Part shown: one piece after another, positions 1-8,540 of the stretch | How positions within the stretch are numbered: position 1 is the stretch's first letter | Layout: each line of letters starts with the position of its first letter | NCBI GenBank assembly: GCA_938011325.1 | Contig: CALLUD010000033.1 | Location: 1 to 62,886 of the forward strand | DNA: 62,886 nt | Source: an uncultured Spartobacteria bacterium | GTDB lineage: Bacteria; Verrucomicrobiota; Verrucomicrobiia; Chthoniobacterales; JAATET01 | Direction of reading: 5' to 3' | Program-made: the position numbers and the translations under genes | Notes under the pieces: model-generated | The model's input: the letters and a program-made list of their open reading frames with translations, nothing else | Told to the model about the DNA's origin: nothing | The model's database searches: none

Positions 1-29
1 TTTCCTCACCACGAGTTCCCGGAAGCCTT

Positions 30-617
30 CTAGTGCCGGCTGAGGCGCTCGGTGTATTTGGCGATGAGGTCGAATTCGACATTGACTGCGTCCCCGGCGC
101 GAAGGTCGCCGAGGTTGGTTTCGCGGCGGGTGGTGGGGATCAGCCAGACGCAAAATGATTCGTCGAAAAGGTTGGCGACGGTGAGGGAAACGCCGTTGAT
201 GGCGATCGAGCCTTTGGCGATTACGTAGTGCGCAAACTCCTTCGGGAGGGCGAAGGTGAGGCCGAGGTCGGCGCCGGTTGCGTTGACCTCGATAACCGTG
301 GTGGTGCAATCGATGTGACCCTGCACGAAGTGGCCGCCGAGGCGTGCGTTCGCCGCGAGGGCGCGTTCGAGGTTTACGCGCTGACCGATGGCGAGGGCTC
401 CGAGATTCGTGCGACGGAGGGTTTCCTCGAGGAGGTCGAAGGTGAGGGTTTGCTGCGGCTTTTCGGCGACGGTGAGGCAGCAGCCGTTGACGGCGATGCT
501 GTCGCCGGGGCGGATTTCATGGGCGAACGCCGGCGCTGCGATCTCCAGACGGCGACCGGTCGGCTGGTCGGTGAAGGAGACGAGCGGTGCGGTGGTTTCG
601 ACGAGGCCGGTGAACAA
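30..617 (-). CDS. ribE: Riboflavin synthase, alpha chain
   Basis: Predicted to catalyse the last step of riboflavin synthesis, dismutation of two 6,7-dimethyl-8-ribityllumazines, in the cytoplasm. The 195-aa protein starts MFTGLVE, the hallmark N-terminus of the family, and contains the two similar lumazine-binding halves, each with an NGxxLT-type motif (VNGCCLTV near residue 43 and INGVSLTV near 141). The length is normal. The matching start codon is TTG, because no ATG fits the conserved N-terminus. It lies 15 bp downstream of the antiporter gene on the same strand and is probably co-transcribed. No other riboflavin genes and no FMN riboswitch are visible here. Confidence 0.95.
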   Translation of the reverse strand: MFTGLVETTAPLVSFTDQPTGRRLEIAAPAFAHEIRPGDSIAVNGCCLTVAEKPQQTLTFDLLEETLRRTNLGALAIGQRVNLERALAANARLGGHFVQGHIDCTTTVIEVNATGADLGLTFALPKEFAHYVIAKGSIAINGVSLTVANLFDESFCVWLIPTTRRETNLGDLRAGDAVNVEFDLIAKYTERLSRH

Positions 618-632
618 AGCAGTGCGAGTATC

Positions 633-1946
633 CTAGAAGATCGCCCACTTCGAGAAGAACAGAAATGCGATGACGCCGTAGATGGGGATCAGGATCGGGA
701 GCGAGTAGAGGAACAGGTAGCCAAAGAAACTCGGGGTCTTTACGCCGAGCTGGGTGGCGATGCTCTTGACCATGAGGTTGGGGCCGTTGCCGATGTAGCT
801 GAGGGCGCCGAAGAAGACGGAGCCGAGCGAGATGGCGACGAGGAAGTGGCTGTTCGTCCCGATGAAGGTGAGGATGTCCGCGGGAGAGTTGATGTTCAGT
901 CCTTCCGCGCCGGTCGCGGCGGCGAGGAAGGTGAGGTAGGTCGGGGCGTTGTCGAGGAACCCGGAGAGCACGCCGGCAAACCAGTAGAATTGCATCGGCG
1001 TGCTGAGGCCGAGTTCGCCGGCGTGCAGTTGGAGGTAGTCGAGTGCGGGCACCATGGTGGCGAAGATGCCGACGAAGAGCCAGCCGACCTCCTTGATCGG
1101 GCCGAAGTTGAAGTGGTTCGACTCGTGAACGGGCCTGGGTGTCGTGAAATAGGAGGCGACGGCTGCGCCGATCATCACCAGCTCAGGGCCGGGAAATGGC
1201 AGATACTTGTAGAGGAAGACGCCGACGAGGATCAGGAGCAGAAAGAAAAGATTGTGCATGCCCTGGAAGCGCCAGGTTTCCCCGGCGGTCTCGCGATCCC
1301 GCACGTCCTTTGGCGCGCGCCGGAAGTTCACGGCGTCGAAGATCAGGAACACGCCGATGAGCAGTCCGATCGCGATGGCCCACGCGACCCAGCAATGCTG
1401 GATGACCCAGAAGAACGGCACGCCCTTGAGGAAGCCGAGGAACAGCGGCGGATCGCCGATCGGGGTGAGGCAGCCGCCGACATTGCTGACGATGAAGATG
1501 AAGAAGACGACGTGAAACGCCGTGATGCGGTATTTGTTCATCCGGATCCACGGCCGCACGAGGAGCATCGACGCGCCGGTGGTGCCGATGACGTTTGAGA
1601 TGACGGCGCCGAAGAAAAGGAACACGGCGTTCACCCATGGGCGCGACTCGCCTTTGACGGTGATGTGAATGCCGCCGGCGACGACGAACAGCGAGCCGAT
1701 CAGCGAGATGAAGCTGATGTATTCATGGGCGACCTCGAGCAGTCGGGCGCCGTCGTGAAGCGCGAAGAGGTAGTAGACAACGGTGATGGCGCCGAGTCCG
1801 ACGGCGACTTTCGGATAATGGTGCTCCCACCAGTGAGCGTTGATGAAGGGCATCAGCGCGATGCTCAGGAGCATCACCCCGAAGGGCAGGATCATGAGCG
1901 GGTTGGGATCCGAAATATGCTCTGCGGCCGCGAGAAGAGTGTGCAT
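633..1946 (-). CDS. nhaD: NhaD-type Na+/H+ antiporter (ArsB/NhaD superfamily)
   Basis: Predicted inner-membrane sodium:proton antiporter of about 437 aa with around ten hydrophobic helices throughout. The sequence pattern (long hydrophobic segments, a conserved GTTGASML stretch, LTPIGDPPLFLGFLKG and DNAPTYLTF) is characteristic of NhaD/citrate-transporter-like proteins. The ATG at 1946 (MHTLLAAAEH) was chosen; a longer reading to 1994 adds only a hydrophilic, low-similarity leader. It is divergent from the lipoprotein gene that follows and probably forms a two-gene unit with riboflavin synthase. Role inferred: Na+ extrusion and pH homeostasis. Confidence 0.85.
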   Translation of the reverse strand: MHTLLAAAEHISDPNPLMILPFGVMLLSIALMPFINAHWWEHHYPKVAVGLGAITVVYYLFALHDGARLLEVAHEYISFISLIGSLFVVAGGIHITVKGESRPWVNAVFLFFGAVISNVIGTTGASMLLVRPWIRMNKYRITAFHVVFFIFIVSNVGGCLTPIGDPPLFLGFLKGVPFFWVIQHCWVAWAIAIGLLIGVFLIFDAVNFRRAPKDVRDRETAGETWRFQGMHNLFFLLLILVGVFLYKYLPFPGPELVMIGAAVASYFTTPRPVHESNHFNFGPIKEVGWLFVGIFATMVPALDYLQLHAGELGLSTPMQFYWFAGVLSGFLDNAPTYLTFLAAATGAEGLNINSPADILTFIGTNSHFLVAISLGSVFFGALSYIGNGPNLMVKSIATQLGVKTPSFFGYLFLYSLPILIPIYGVIAFLFFSKWAIF

Positions 1947-1968
1947 CGTGGAAATTCGCGGATTTCTA

Positions 1969-2691
1969 ATGGACAAGTGTTTGGCCGTGGACAAGCTGAA
2001 ACAGATGAGTTGGCGGCGGTGTTGTTGTATGGGGTCGGCCGCGCTGATGGTGCTTGTTTCCGGCTGTGCCTCGGTGAGCGTGCGGGAGGTGAAGTTTCCA
2101 AATCATCCGAAGCCGCCTCCGAAGCCTGAGCGCATTTTCGTGGTGGACTTTCACGCGCCCCCCGAGACGTTTCGTGTGGATCGGTCGGGCGAGGATCTGG
2201 AGGAGTTTCGCGAAGAACTGGCGGGGCGTCTCAGCCGGGAGCTGGTGTCGCGGCTGAACAAGCATGTGATGATGGCCCAGCGTGTGCCGCCGGACATGGT
2301 GAAACCGGGCCGGCGCGCGCTGCTGGTGACCGGGGAAATCGTTCGCGTGAACCAGGGAAGCCGCGCGCTGCGCATGACATTGGGACTTGGCGCGGGAGGC
2401 ACAAAGCTGGAGACTCGTGTCGTGGTCCACGATTTGTCCGGCCCGGAACCCGTCCCGATTTTGTCGTTCGAGACAACCGGGGGGTCCAATGCCACACCCG
2501 GTGCGGTGTTCAACCTCTCCTATTGGGCGGCGGGAGCGGCGGCCGTCGGACAGGCGATCTCGGGCTTGAGCTTCGACACGGTTCGGACTTCCCGAGAGAT
2601 CACCGCTATGCTTTCTGAATATATGGCGCAGCAAGGATGGATCGCTCCCGAGGATTCTCTGCGTCCCAAGAAACTTGGTGAATGGCCCTGA
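1969..2691 (+). CDS. Predicted lipoprotein, DUF4410-like
   Basis: About 240 aa with a lipoprotein signal: a Cys-rich n-region, a hydrophobic stretch and a lipobox LVSGC. An ATG at 2005 (MSWRRCCC) would give a more typical 20-residue signal and is an equally good start. After the lipid anchor comes a proline-rich linker and an ERIFVVDFHAP strand with a C-terminal region resembling DUF4410 lipoproteins; that family assignment is from memory of its pattern. Its stop overlaps the start of the REC-GGDEF-EAL gene by 10 bp, so the two are likely translationally coupled. No enzymatic role is evident. Confidence 0.7.
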   Translation: MDKCLAVDKLKQMSWRRCCCMGSAALMVLVSGCASVSVREVKFPNHPKPPPKPERIFVVDFHAPPETFRVDRSGEDLEEFREELAGRLSRELVSRLNKHVMMAQRVPPDMVKPGRRALLVTGEIVRVNQGSRALRMTLGLGAGGTKLETRVVVHDLSGPEPVPILSFETTGGSNATPGAVFNLSYWAAGAAAVGQAISGLSFDTVRTSREITAMLSEYMAQQGWIAPEDSLRPKKLGEWP

Positions 2692-4418
2692 ACCCCCTCC
2701 CAATTCCCGCTGCGCTCGACTCGCTTTCCAGCCTCGACGTGCTCATCGTCGAGGATGATCCAGTCACGCGGGCCTTGCTGGACCGGCTGATGCGCAAGCG
2801 CGGCCACTCGACGGTGCCGTGTGAGAGTGCGGAGGTTGCGTTGTCGAGACTGCTGGAGCGGTTTTACCCGATCATCCTGCTCGACGTGCAGTTGCCGGGG
2901 ATGAGCGGGCTCGACCTTTGCCGGCATCTGCGTGCGCAGCCGGATGGCGACCAATACTACATCCTCGTTGGCACGGGGAACGACAAGCCCGAGGACCTGC
3001 GCGACATTCTCGACGCGGGGGCGAGCGACTATGTCGCAAAGCCGTATCATCCCGAGTTTCTCAACGTGCGCCTCACGGTCGCCGAGAAGCAGGTGAAGGA
3101 AATCGCCTCGCGCAAGCGCCTCGAGCGCGAGCTGAAGTTTCTCGCGACCCGCGATCCGCTCACGAAATTGCTGAATCGCAGCCAGCTCGAGCCGGCGTTG
3201 AACGCGGCCATTCAGGCGACGCAGGAAGGCCGCGAGGCGGCGGTGCTTTACATCGACCTCGACAATTTCAAGGTCGTCAACGACACGCTGGGCCACGATG
3301 CCGGCGACCGGTTGCTCACGACGCTGTCGTCGTTGTTGAAAACGGCGACACGGCCGCAGGACGAGCTCGTGCGTTTCGGCGGCGATGAGTTTGTCGTCAT
3401 CCTGATCGACGCGAGCATCGAGCAGGCGATGGCGGTGGCGGACCGGCTGCGCGAAAAGGTGGACGAGTTTCGGTTTCTCGATTCGGGAATGACCTTTCGC
3501 GTCGGCGCATCGATCGGCGTGGCGCCGGTCAATCCGATGCTCTCGGCCTCGGAGGTGCTCGTGGCGGCCGATTCCGCCTGCTATGCGGCGAAGGCCCATG
3601 GACGCAATCGTGTCGAGCTGCACAACGAGAGCGACAGCGAGATCGCACGATTGATCGCCGACACCGACTGGGCGACGCGCATTCAGGAGGCGATGCGCGA
3701 CGGATGTCTCGAGCTTTGGTTCCAGCCCGTGGTGTCGACCAGGGACGGCACGTTGCTGTATCAGGAAGCGCTGCTGCGTTACATCGATCCCGCGCACACG
3801 GTGATCGTGAGTCCGGGGGCGTTCCTCAGTTCCGCGCAGCGTTCCGGTCAGGGCGTGAAGCTGGACCGCTTCGTCATCGAGACCGCCTTCCAGGTGCTCG
3901 CGGCGCATCCGGATCTCGTGCTGGGCGTGAATTTGTCCGCGCCGTCGTTCAACGACAACGAGCTCATCAAGCACATCGAGAGCGCGCTGTCCGAGCATTC
4001 GGTCGACCCGTCGCGGCTGCTCTTCGAAATCACCGAGACGGAGATCATGTCGAATCTCGACAAGGCGCGCGAAGTGCTCGGCGAGCTCGATAAAATGGGC
4101 GTGAAGACCGCGCTCGACGATTTCGGCGCCGGGTTTTCGTCACTGGCCTACTTGAAGAATCTCCCGGTCGATCACCTGAAGATCGACTGCGTGTTCGTCC
4201 GGGACCTCGTGAATAACGACTTCAATCAGGCGATCCTGCGCGCGATCCGCGAGGTGGCCATCATTCGCGGCATCAAGACCGTCGCGGAGTGCGTCGAGAA
4301 TTCCGAGCAACTCGAGCTGCTTGCCGAGCTGGGAATCGATTACTCGCAGGGCTTCCACATCGGCCGCCCGCGCTCGCGGCCCTACAGCACGAGCGAACTC
4401 GAGAGCCGGAAGATCTAG
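2682..4418 (+). CDS. Response regulator with GGDEF and EAL domains (cyclic-di-GMP turnover)
   Basis: 578-aa cytoplasmic signalling protein. Residues 15-135 form a receiver domain with acidic pocket VEDD, phospho-acceptor Asp68 (LLDVQLPGMSG) and the conserved AKPY Lys. Residues ~150-310 are a diguanylate cyclase domain with an intact GGDEF motif (233-237), so synthesis of c-di-GMP is possible. Residues ~325-570 are an EAL domain with EAL at 362-364 (QEALLR) and downstream DDFGAGFSSL and ETE motifs, so phosphodiesterase activity is also possible. Overlap with the lipoprotein gene suggests co-expression. No partner histidine kinase lies nearby. Which activity dominates cannot be read from sequence. 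Confidence 0.93.
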   Translation: MALNPLPIPAALDSLSSLDVLIVEDDPVTRALLDRLMRKRGHSTVPCESAEVALSRLLERFYPIILLDVQLPGMSGLDLCRHLRAQPDGDQYYILVGTGNDKPEDLRDILDAGASDYVAKPYHPEFLNVRLTVAEKQVKEIASRKRLERELKFLATRDPLTKLLNRSQLEPALNAAIQATQEGREAAVLYIDLDNFKVVNDTLGHDAGDRLLTTLSSLLKTATRPQDELVRFGGDEFVVILIDASIEQAMAVADRLREKVDEFRFLDSGMTFRVGASIGVAPVNPMLSASEVLVAADSACYAAKAHGRNRVELHNESDSEIARLIADTDWATRIQEAMRDGCLELWFQPVVSTRDGTLLYQEALLRYIDPAHTVIVSPGAFLSSAQRSGQGVKLDRFVIETAFQVLAAHPDLVLGVNLSAPSFNDNELIKHIESALSEHSVDPSRLLFEITETEIMSNLDKAREVLGELDKMGVKTALDDFGAGFSSLAYLKNLPVDHLKIDCVFVRDLVNNDFNQAILRAIREVAIIRGIKTVAECVENSEQLELLAELGIDYSQGFHIGRPRSRPYSTSELESRKI

Positions 4419-4433
4419 CGCGGCGCGAGCCTT

Positions 4434-4456
4434 GGCGGCTCTCCTCGCGAGCCGCC
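4434..4456. terminator. GC-rich stem-loop after the GGDEF-EAL gene
   Basis: An 8-bp perfect stem (GGCGGCTC / GAGCCGCC) with a 7-nt loop lies 15 bp after the stop codon. There is no U-tract, so it is a weak terminator candidate or a repetitive palindrome. A second short palindrome (CTTCGC/GCGAAG) lies near 4492-4505. The rest of the 117-bp gap to the convergent gene holds nothing recognisable. Confidence 0.4.
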
Positions 4457-4535
4457 GCAAATGGCCGCACACGCGCGCACCACTTTGAGCTTCGCGAGCG
4501 AAGCCGCTGCAGCGCAACGTGTCTGCCGACGCCGC

Positions 4536-6065
4536 TCAGTCCTGCTTTGGCGGCGGGAGTTTTTCGATGAGGATGTTCCGGAACTCGATCGGGTCGCCGT
4601 GATCCTGGAAGCCGATGCGGCCGGAGCGCGCCATGTCCTTGTAGGCCTTTTCGAACTTGTTGGGCGTGCCGTCGGGATTCTTGTGCGGTTCGGTCCAGTC
4701 ATCGAGGTTCATGTCGATGATGTCCTCGCCGTTCAGTCGCACATGGATCCGGCTGCCGCGCGCGACAATGGTCATGGAATTCCACTCGCCCGGCTCGATG
4801 GGAAGCTGACGGGTGGGCGCCATGACGTCGAAGATCGCGCCGACGACGTGTTTCTGATCGGGTTCGTCGCCCTGCAGAATCTGCACCTCGATCGCGTTGT
4901 GCAGCCAGTTTACGATGTCGCTGCAGCGAATGAAGATGCCGCTGTTTGTTTTCTCGCCGCAGCGGAATTCGAGAGAGAGCGCAAAGTCGCCGTAATCCTC
5001 CTTCGTCCAGAGGTCGCCTGCGCCGCCTTTGCCCTTCAGCACGCCGTCCTCGTAGGTCCAGGCACCCTCGGGGAAAATCGCGTTGGACAGATCGGGCTTC
5101 AGCAGCGGTTCCGGCGACTGCCATTTCTCCGACGCGTTGCCGCGACCTTCCGCCCATTCCTGGTTTGCATCAACCGAATAGCCGGGAGGCGCGACCTTGC
5201 CCTCGATGAGATCGTCGATGGGCGCCGCCACCGCGGCCCGGAAAAACTCCGCGCACCGCGCCACCTCGTCGTCGAGGTGAGGGGAGGAGTGTTCGTATTC
5301 GGTGAGCGCCACGCCCTTGAAGCCGGCGGTGCGCAGCGCCGCGATCATCCCTGCGGCGTCACACGTTCCGGTGCCCCACGGCACGTCGCGAGCCTCCTTC
5401 ACGCCGAGCTCGTTGAGATCCTTGAAATGCAGCGCGACGACGCGGTCCATGCACTCGCGCAGCGTGGCGAGCGGGTCGAATCCGGAGCGCGCCCAATGCC
5501 CGGTGTCGGCGCACAGTCCGATCTCCGGCCCGTATGGCTCGATGGCCTTCATCGTGAATGCGGGGTTCGCGTAGGTGCTCGGGGTGGGATGGTTGTGCAG
5601 GGCCACCTTGACGCCGGATTCCTTCGCCAGCTTCGCCACGAGCGGCAGCGTGTCCACGGGTGGTTCCGACGAGATCCACTCGAGATTCATGGCCTTCGCG
5701 AAGTCGAAGATTTGATTCCACTCCGCTTCGTCCTTTCCGCCAACAACGCCGTAGCTGACGATCTTCACGCCCTTGTCCTTCGCGAAATCGAGGACCGCCT
5801 TTCGGGCATCCTCCGGCATCGTGTGGTGAAACTCGCCCTCGATGTCACCGCCGATCTTTTGCCCGGGGAAGGCCTCGATGTAGGCGATGTTCAGATCGGC
5901 GGCCTTTTGGATGGCGCCGGTCAATGGGAGGTCGCGATAGGTCCACGCCTGAAGGCCGAGCTTCGGCTGGATCGCATCGGGTGCCGGTCCGTTGCTGACA
6001 TTGGAATCGCAGCCGGCCAGAGCAACGATACAGGCGGCAATGGGGAGGAGGAAACGAACTCTCAT
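4536..6065 (-). CDS. Sugar phosphate isomerase/epimerase fused to a DUF1080 (3-keto-glycoside hydrolase-like) domain, lipoprotein
   Basis: 509-aa predicted lipoprotein (signal ending LAGCDS). Residues ~35-275 resemble xylose-isomerase-like TIM barrels (LGLQAWTYRD start; CADTGHW and HFKDLNE metal-site-like motifs). Residues ~310-505 match DUF1080, a jelly-roll domain found in 3-keto-disaccharide hydrolases (TKEDYGDFALSLEFR, NSGIFIRC, EWNSMTIVARG). The fusion is common in Planctomycetes/Verrucomicrobia. It lies 2 bp downstream of a twin-arginine Gfo/Idh oxidoreductase; together they suggest oxidation to a 3-keto sugar and cleavage outside the cytoplasm. The exact substrate is unknown. The ATG at 6065 is chosen because it begins the signal peptide. 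Confidence 0.88.
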   Translation of the reverse strand: MRVRFLLPIAACIVALAGCDSNVSNGPAPDAIQPKLGLQAWTYRDLPLTGAIQKAADLNIAYIEAFPGQKIGGDIEGEFHHTMPEDARKAVLDFAKDKGVKIVSYGVVGGKDEAEWNQIFDFAKAMNLEWISSEPPVDTLPLVAKLAKESGVKVALHNHPTPSTYANPAFTMKAIEPYGPEIGLCADTGHWARSGFDPLATLRECMDRVVALHFKDLNELGVKEARDVPWGTGTCDAAGMIAALRTAGFKGVALTEYEHSSPHLDDEVARCAEFFRAAVAAPIDDLIEGKVAPPGYSVDANQEWAEGRGNASEKWQSPEPLLKPDLSNAIFPEGAWTYEDGVLKGKGGAGDLWTKEDYGDFALSLEFRCGEKTNSGIFIRCSDIVNWLHNAIEVQILQGDEPDQKHVVGAIFDVMAPTRQLPIEPGEWNSMTIVARGSRIHVRLNGEDIIDMNLDDWTEPHKNPDGTPNKFEKAYKDMARSGRIGFQDHGDPIEFRNILIEKLPPPKQD

Positions 6066-6067
6066 GA

Positions 6068-7405
6068 CTAAAACAGGCGATACGATTTGTGGATGAGGCG
6101 GTCGGCGTCCGGCTCGCCGACGCAAATGCCCTTCTCGGCATCCCATTCCAGCGTCTTGTTCATGCGAATGGCCAGATTGCCGGCGAGAACGAGCTCCGTG
6201 AGCGCGGCGGAGTGGTCCACAATGTTCGAGCCGGGGGCGGGGCCGCCCTTGCACGCTTCGATCCACTCGCGATGGGCATTGGCGCCCTTGATGCGCGGAA
6301 TCGTCTTCTTCGGCCGGTCGAAATCCTTCATGCGCTCGGCGGGGAGAAGGCGGGGGGACTCGCTGTAGTCGCCCTCGGAGAGGATCACACCCTTGTCGCC
6401 GCGGTAGATCGTGCCGCCGACGGGCATTTCGCCGTCGCCCAGTTCCTTTGGCTTCGGCGGAAGCACACCGCCGTCGAACCACGTGAGCGCGCATGGCGGC
6501 TTGTCGCCGCGCTGGGGAAATTCGTAACGCACCACCGACCACCGGGGCGCGCTGACGGAGGTCGTGCCCTCGGACTGCGCGCTGACGCGGAAGGAACCGC
6601 GCAGGTCGAGCGCCCAGAACGGAGCGTCCATCAGGTGGCAGCCCATGTCGCCGAGCGCGCCGCAGCCGTAATCCCACCAGCCGCGCCAGTCAAACGGGCA
6701 GTAGCCCTTCGCGTAGGGCCGCTCGGGCGCGACGCCCTGCCAGAGATTCCAGTCAAGAGTGTCCGGCACGGCGATGGATTCCGTCGGGAGATTCAGGCCC
6801 TGCGGCCAGATCGGACGATTTGTCCAGCAATGCACTTCGCGCACGGGGCCGATCACGCCGGCATCGATCCATTCCTTCACGAGTCGCGTGCCTTCGTTGG
6901 CATGGCCGTGGTTGCCCATCTGCGTGACCACGTTTGCCTTCTCCGCCGCGGCCTTGAGCTGGCGCACCTCACCGATCGTGTGCGTGAGCGGCTTCTCGAC
7001 ATAAACGTGCTTGCCCGCCTCGATTGCCATGAGCGCCGCGGGGAAATGCGAGTGATCCGGCGTCGAGATGATCACCGCGTCGATCTGGTCGCCCATCTCG
7101 CGGAGCATCTGGCGGTAATCGCGATAGCGGGCGGCGCTTGGAAATGACGTGAAAGCCTGCCGCGCGCGATCGAAGTCCACGTCACACAGGGCAACGATGT
7201 CCTCGTCCGCGCACTTCATCAGGTTGTCCCGGCCCTTGCCTCCCACGCCGATGGCGGCGATGCGAAGCTTTTTGTCACGGGGGATCAGGTTGTTGTAGCT
7301 CGAGGTGGTCTTTTCCTGCGCGCGGGCGAGGGACCAGTCGAACTGAGTGGCGGCTGCGGCGAGCGATACGGTCTTGATGAATCGACGACGGGTAAACGGA
7401 GACAT
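6068..7405 (-). CDS. Gfo/Idh/MocA family oxidoreductase, Tat-exported
   Basis: 445 aa. It begins with a twin-arginine signal (RRRFIKTVSLAAAA), so it is probably exported folded with its nucleotide bound. The N-terminal Rossmann domain has RIAAIGVGGKGRDN, and the STPDHSH and EKPLTHT motifs are typical of the family's catalytic EKP region. The C-terminal half is the Gfo/Idh substrate domain with the WDYGCGALGDMGCH stretch common in bacterial secreted members. It is the promoter-proximal gene of a two-gene unit with the isomerase/DUF1080 lipoprotein, 2 bp apart. Expected role: NAD(P)-dependent sugar oxidation. Substrate unassigned. Confidence 0.92.
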   Translation of the reverse strand: MSPFTRRRFIKTVSLAAAATQFDWSLARAQEKTTSSYNNLIPRDKKLRIAAIGVGGKGRDNLMKCADEDIVALCDVDFDRARQAFTSFPSAARYRDYRQMLREMGDQIDAVIISTPDHSHFPAALMAIEAGKHVYVEKPLTHTIGEVRQLKAAAEKANVVTQMGNHGHANEGTRLVKEWIDAGVIGPVREVHCWTNRPIWPQGLNLPTESIAVPDTLDWNLWQGVAPERPYAKGYCPFDWRGWWDYGCGALGDMGCHLMDAPFWALDLRGSFRVSAQSEGTTSVSAPRWSVVRYEFPQRGDKPPCALTWFDGGVLPPKPKELGDGEMPVGGTIYRGDKGVILSEGDYSESPRLLPAERMKDFDRPKKTIPRIKGANAHREWIEACKGGPAPGSNIVDHSAALTELVLAGNLAIRMNKTLEWDAEKGICVGEPDADRLIHKSYRLF

Positions 7406-7552
7406 GCGAAACAGATTGTGGAGGGGTCAGGATCCGTGTGGGGGCTGACGCGTGGCAATGTAGTCGCACAATGTGCCGTGAACGTCCACTGAAAGAGCGT
7501 TTCGACTTGATATCCCGAACGGATTGAAGGAACGTTTCCATCCCTTTTTGAG

Positions 7553-7628
7553 GGGGGTATAGCTCAGTTGGTAGAGCGCTTCGTTCGCAATGAAGAGGCC
7601 AGGGGTTCGAATCCCCTTACCTCCACCA
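7553..7628 (+). tRNA. tRNA-Ala, anticodon CGC
   Basis: A full cloverleaf can be drawn. The acceptor GGGGGTA pairs with TACCTCC and includes the G3-U70 wobble pair that is the alanine identity element. The D-arm is AGCTCAGTTGGTAGAGC and the anticodon stem CTTCG/TGAAG carries loop TTCGCAA, giving CGC (reads GCG). The T-arm has GTTCGAAT, the discriminator is A, and an encoded CCA follows. The last 19 nt are repeated downstream. Confidence 0.95.
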
Positions 7629-7973
7629 AATCCGCCGGTGGCGGATTTCAAACTGTGAAGTTTCGCGGTGGCGAAACGCCCTGGGGATGAGAACTTGTTC
7701 GACTGCCATGGCGCGAAGCGCCGGATCGAACGGGCGAAGCCAAGTGGCAGGTCGTCGCCGGAGGTGACGACAATCCCCTTACCTCCACCAAATCCGCCGG
7801 TGGCGGATTTCAAACTGTGAAGTTTCGCGGTGGCGAAACGCCCTGGGGATGAGAACTTGTTCGACTGCCATGGCGCGAAGCGCCGGATCGAACGGGCGAA
7901 GCCAAGTGGCAGGTCGTCGCCGGATGGTGACGACAATCCCCTTACCTCCACCAAATCCGTCGGTGGCGGATTC
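7610..7973 (+). repeat. Tandem repeat carrying the tRNA-Ala 3' end (about 2.2 copies of 162-163 bp)
   Basis: Copy 1 runs 7610-7771, copy 2 7772-7934 and a partial third copy starts at 7935. Each begins with the last 19 nt of the tRNA gene, including CCA. Copies 1 and 2 are nearly identical; copy 2 has one extra base near its end, and copy 3 has a C-to-T change in the first stem-loop. Each full unit contains four hairpins: AATCCGCC/GGCGGATT, GTTTCGC/GCGAAAC, GGCGC/GCGCC and GTCGTC/GACGAC. The organisation resembles the 178-bp repeats with tRNA tails behind tyrT in Escherichia coli. Confidence 0.9.
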
Positions 7974-8041
7974 ACCGCACGCAAACACGGCGTGACTTGA
8001 GGGGCGATTTCGCCCAGTGTGCGTGCGTTGCCTTCCCTGCC

Positions 8042-8464
8042 ATGACGAGACTCGTCCTTGCCCTCTCGATCGCCTGCCTTGGTCTCACTTCCTGTGCCAC
8101 CAGGAAGCAGCTGACGGAAATTCCGTATGGCTATCCGGTGCCGGGCCGGCCGGGTTTCGTGCTCAGCCCTTACGAGCCGTATGCGGGCTACGTGGATACG
8201 CGGGGCATGCACCCCGGGGAGACCGTGGACGATCCCTATTCGAACCACGTTTTCCTGGTGCCGCCCGTGCCGCCGGACAACGAGCTGCTTCCCGTGGCCC
8301 GAGGGTATGCTCCACCGGATCGAAAGAAGTCCCCCTTTGCCTGGTTTTGGAACTATCCCCGCACCTACAAGTTTCACGAACCGTGGGGCTACATGGTGCC
8401 GGTCGTGAGAACGGAGTCCGGGGAATATACAACGGGCCAGCCGGGTGGCGTCCCGGTGAAATAG
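8042..8464 (+). CDS. Small predicted lipoprotein of unknown function
   Basis: 140 aa starting MTRLVLALSIACLGLTSCATR, a textbook lipoprotein signal with lipobox LTSC. The ATG at 8042 was chosen over an upstream in-frame start because it begins the signal. The mature part is rich in Pro, Gly and Tyr (repeated YG/YE/YP motifs), with GYPVPGRPGFVLSPYEPYAGYVD and a conserved-looking MHPGETVDDPYSN stretch. No catalytic motif is recognisable. It sits between the tRNA repeat block and a TPR gene on the same strand, 76 bp before that gene's chosen start. Confidence 0.75.
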   Translation: MTRLVLALSIACLGLTSCATRKQLTEIPYGYPVPGRPGFVLSPYEPYAGYVDTRGMHPGETVDDPYSNHVFLVPPVPPDNELLPVARGYAPPDRKKSPFAWFWNYPRTYKFHEPWGYMVPVVRTESGEYTTGQPGGVPVK

Positions 8465-8540
8465 CGGCGAGGCAAACGGGGTGTCTTTGAGGGGCGCCGC
8501 ACGGGCTTGCGCATTGGTGCCCGTGGATTACGCTCGCCTC

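Noticed and set aside
30..617. An FMN riboswitch upstream of riboflavin synthase.
   Set aside because: The antiporter gene ends 15 bp upstream, leaving no room, and no RFN-element motifs are seen.
7427..8377. Minus-strand frame with a perfectly repeated peptide.
   Set aside because: The peptide repeat is only the translation of the tRNA-tail DNA repeat and runs antisense through a lipoprotein gene.
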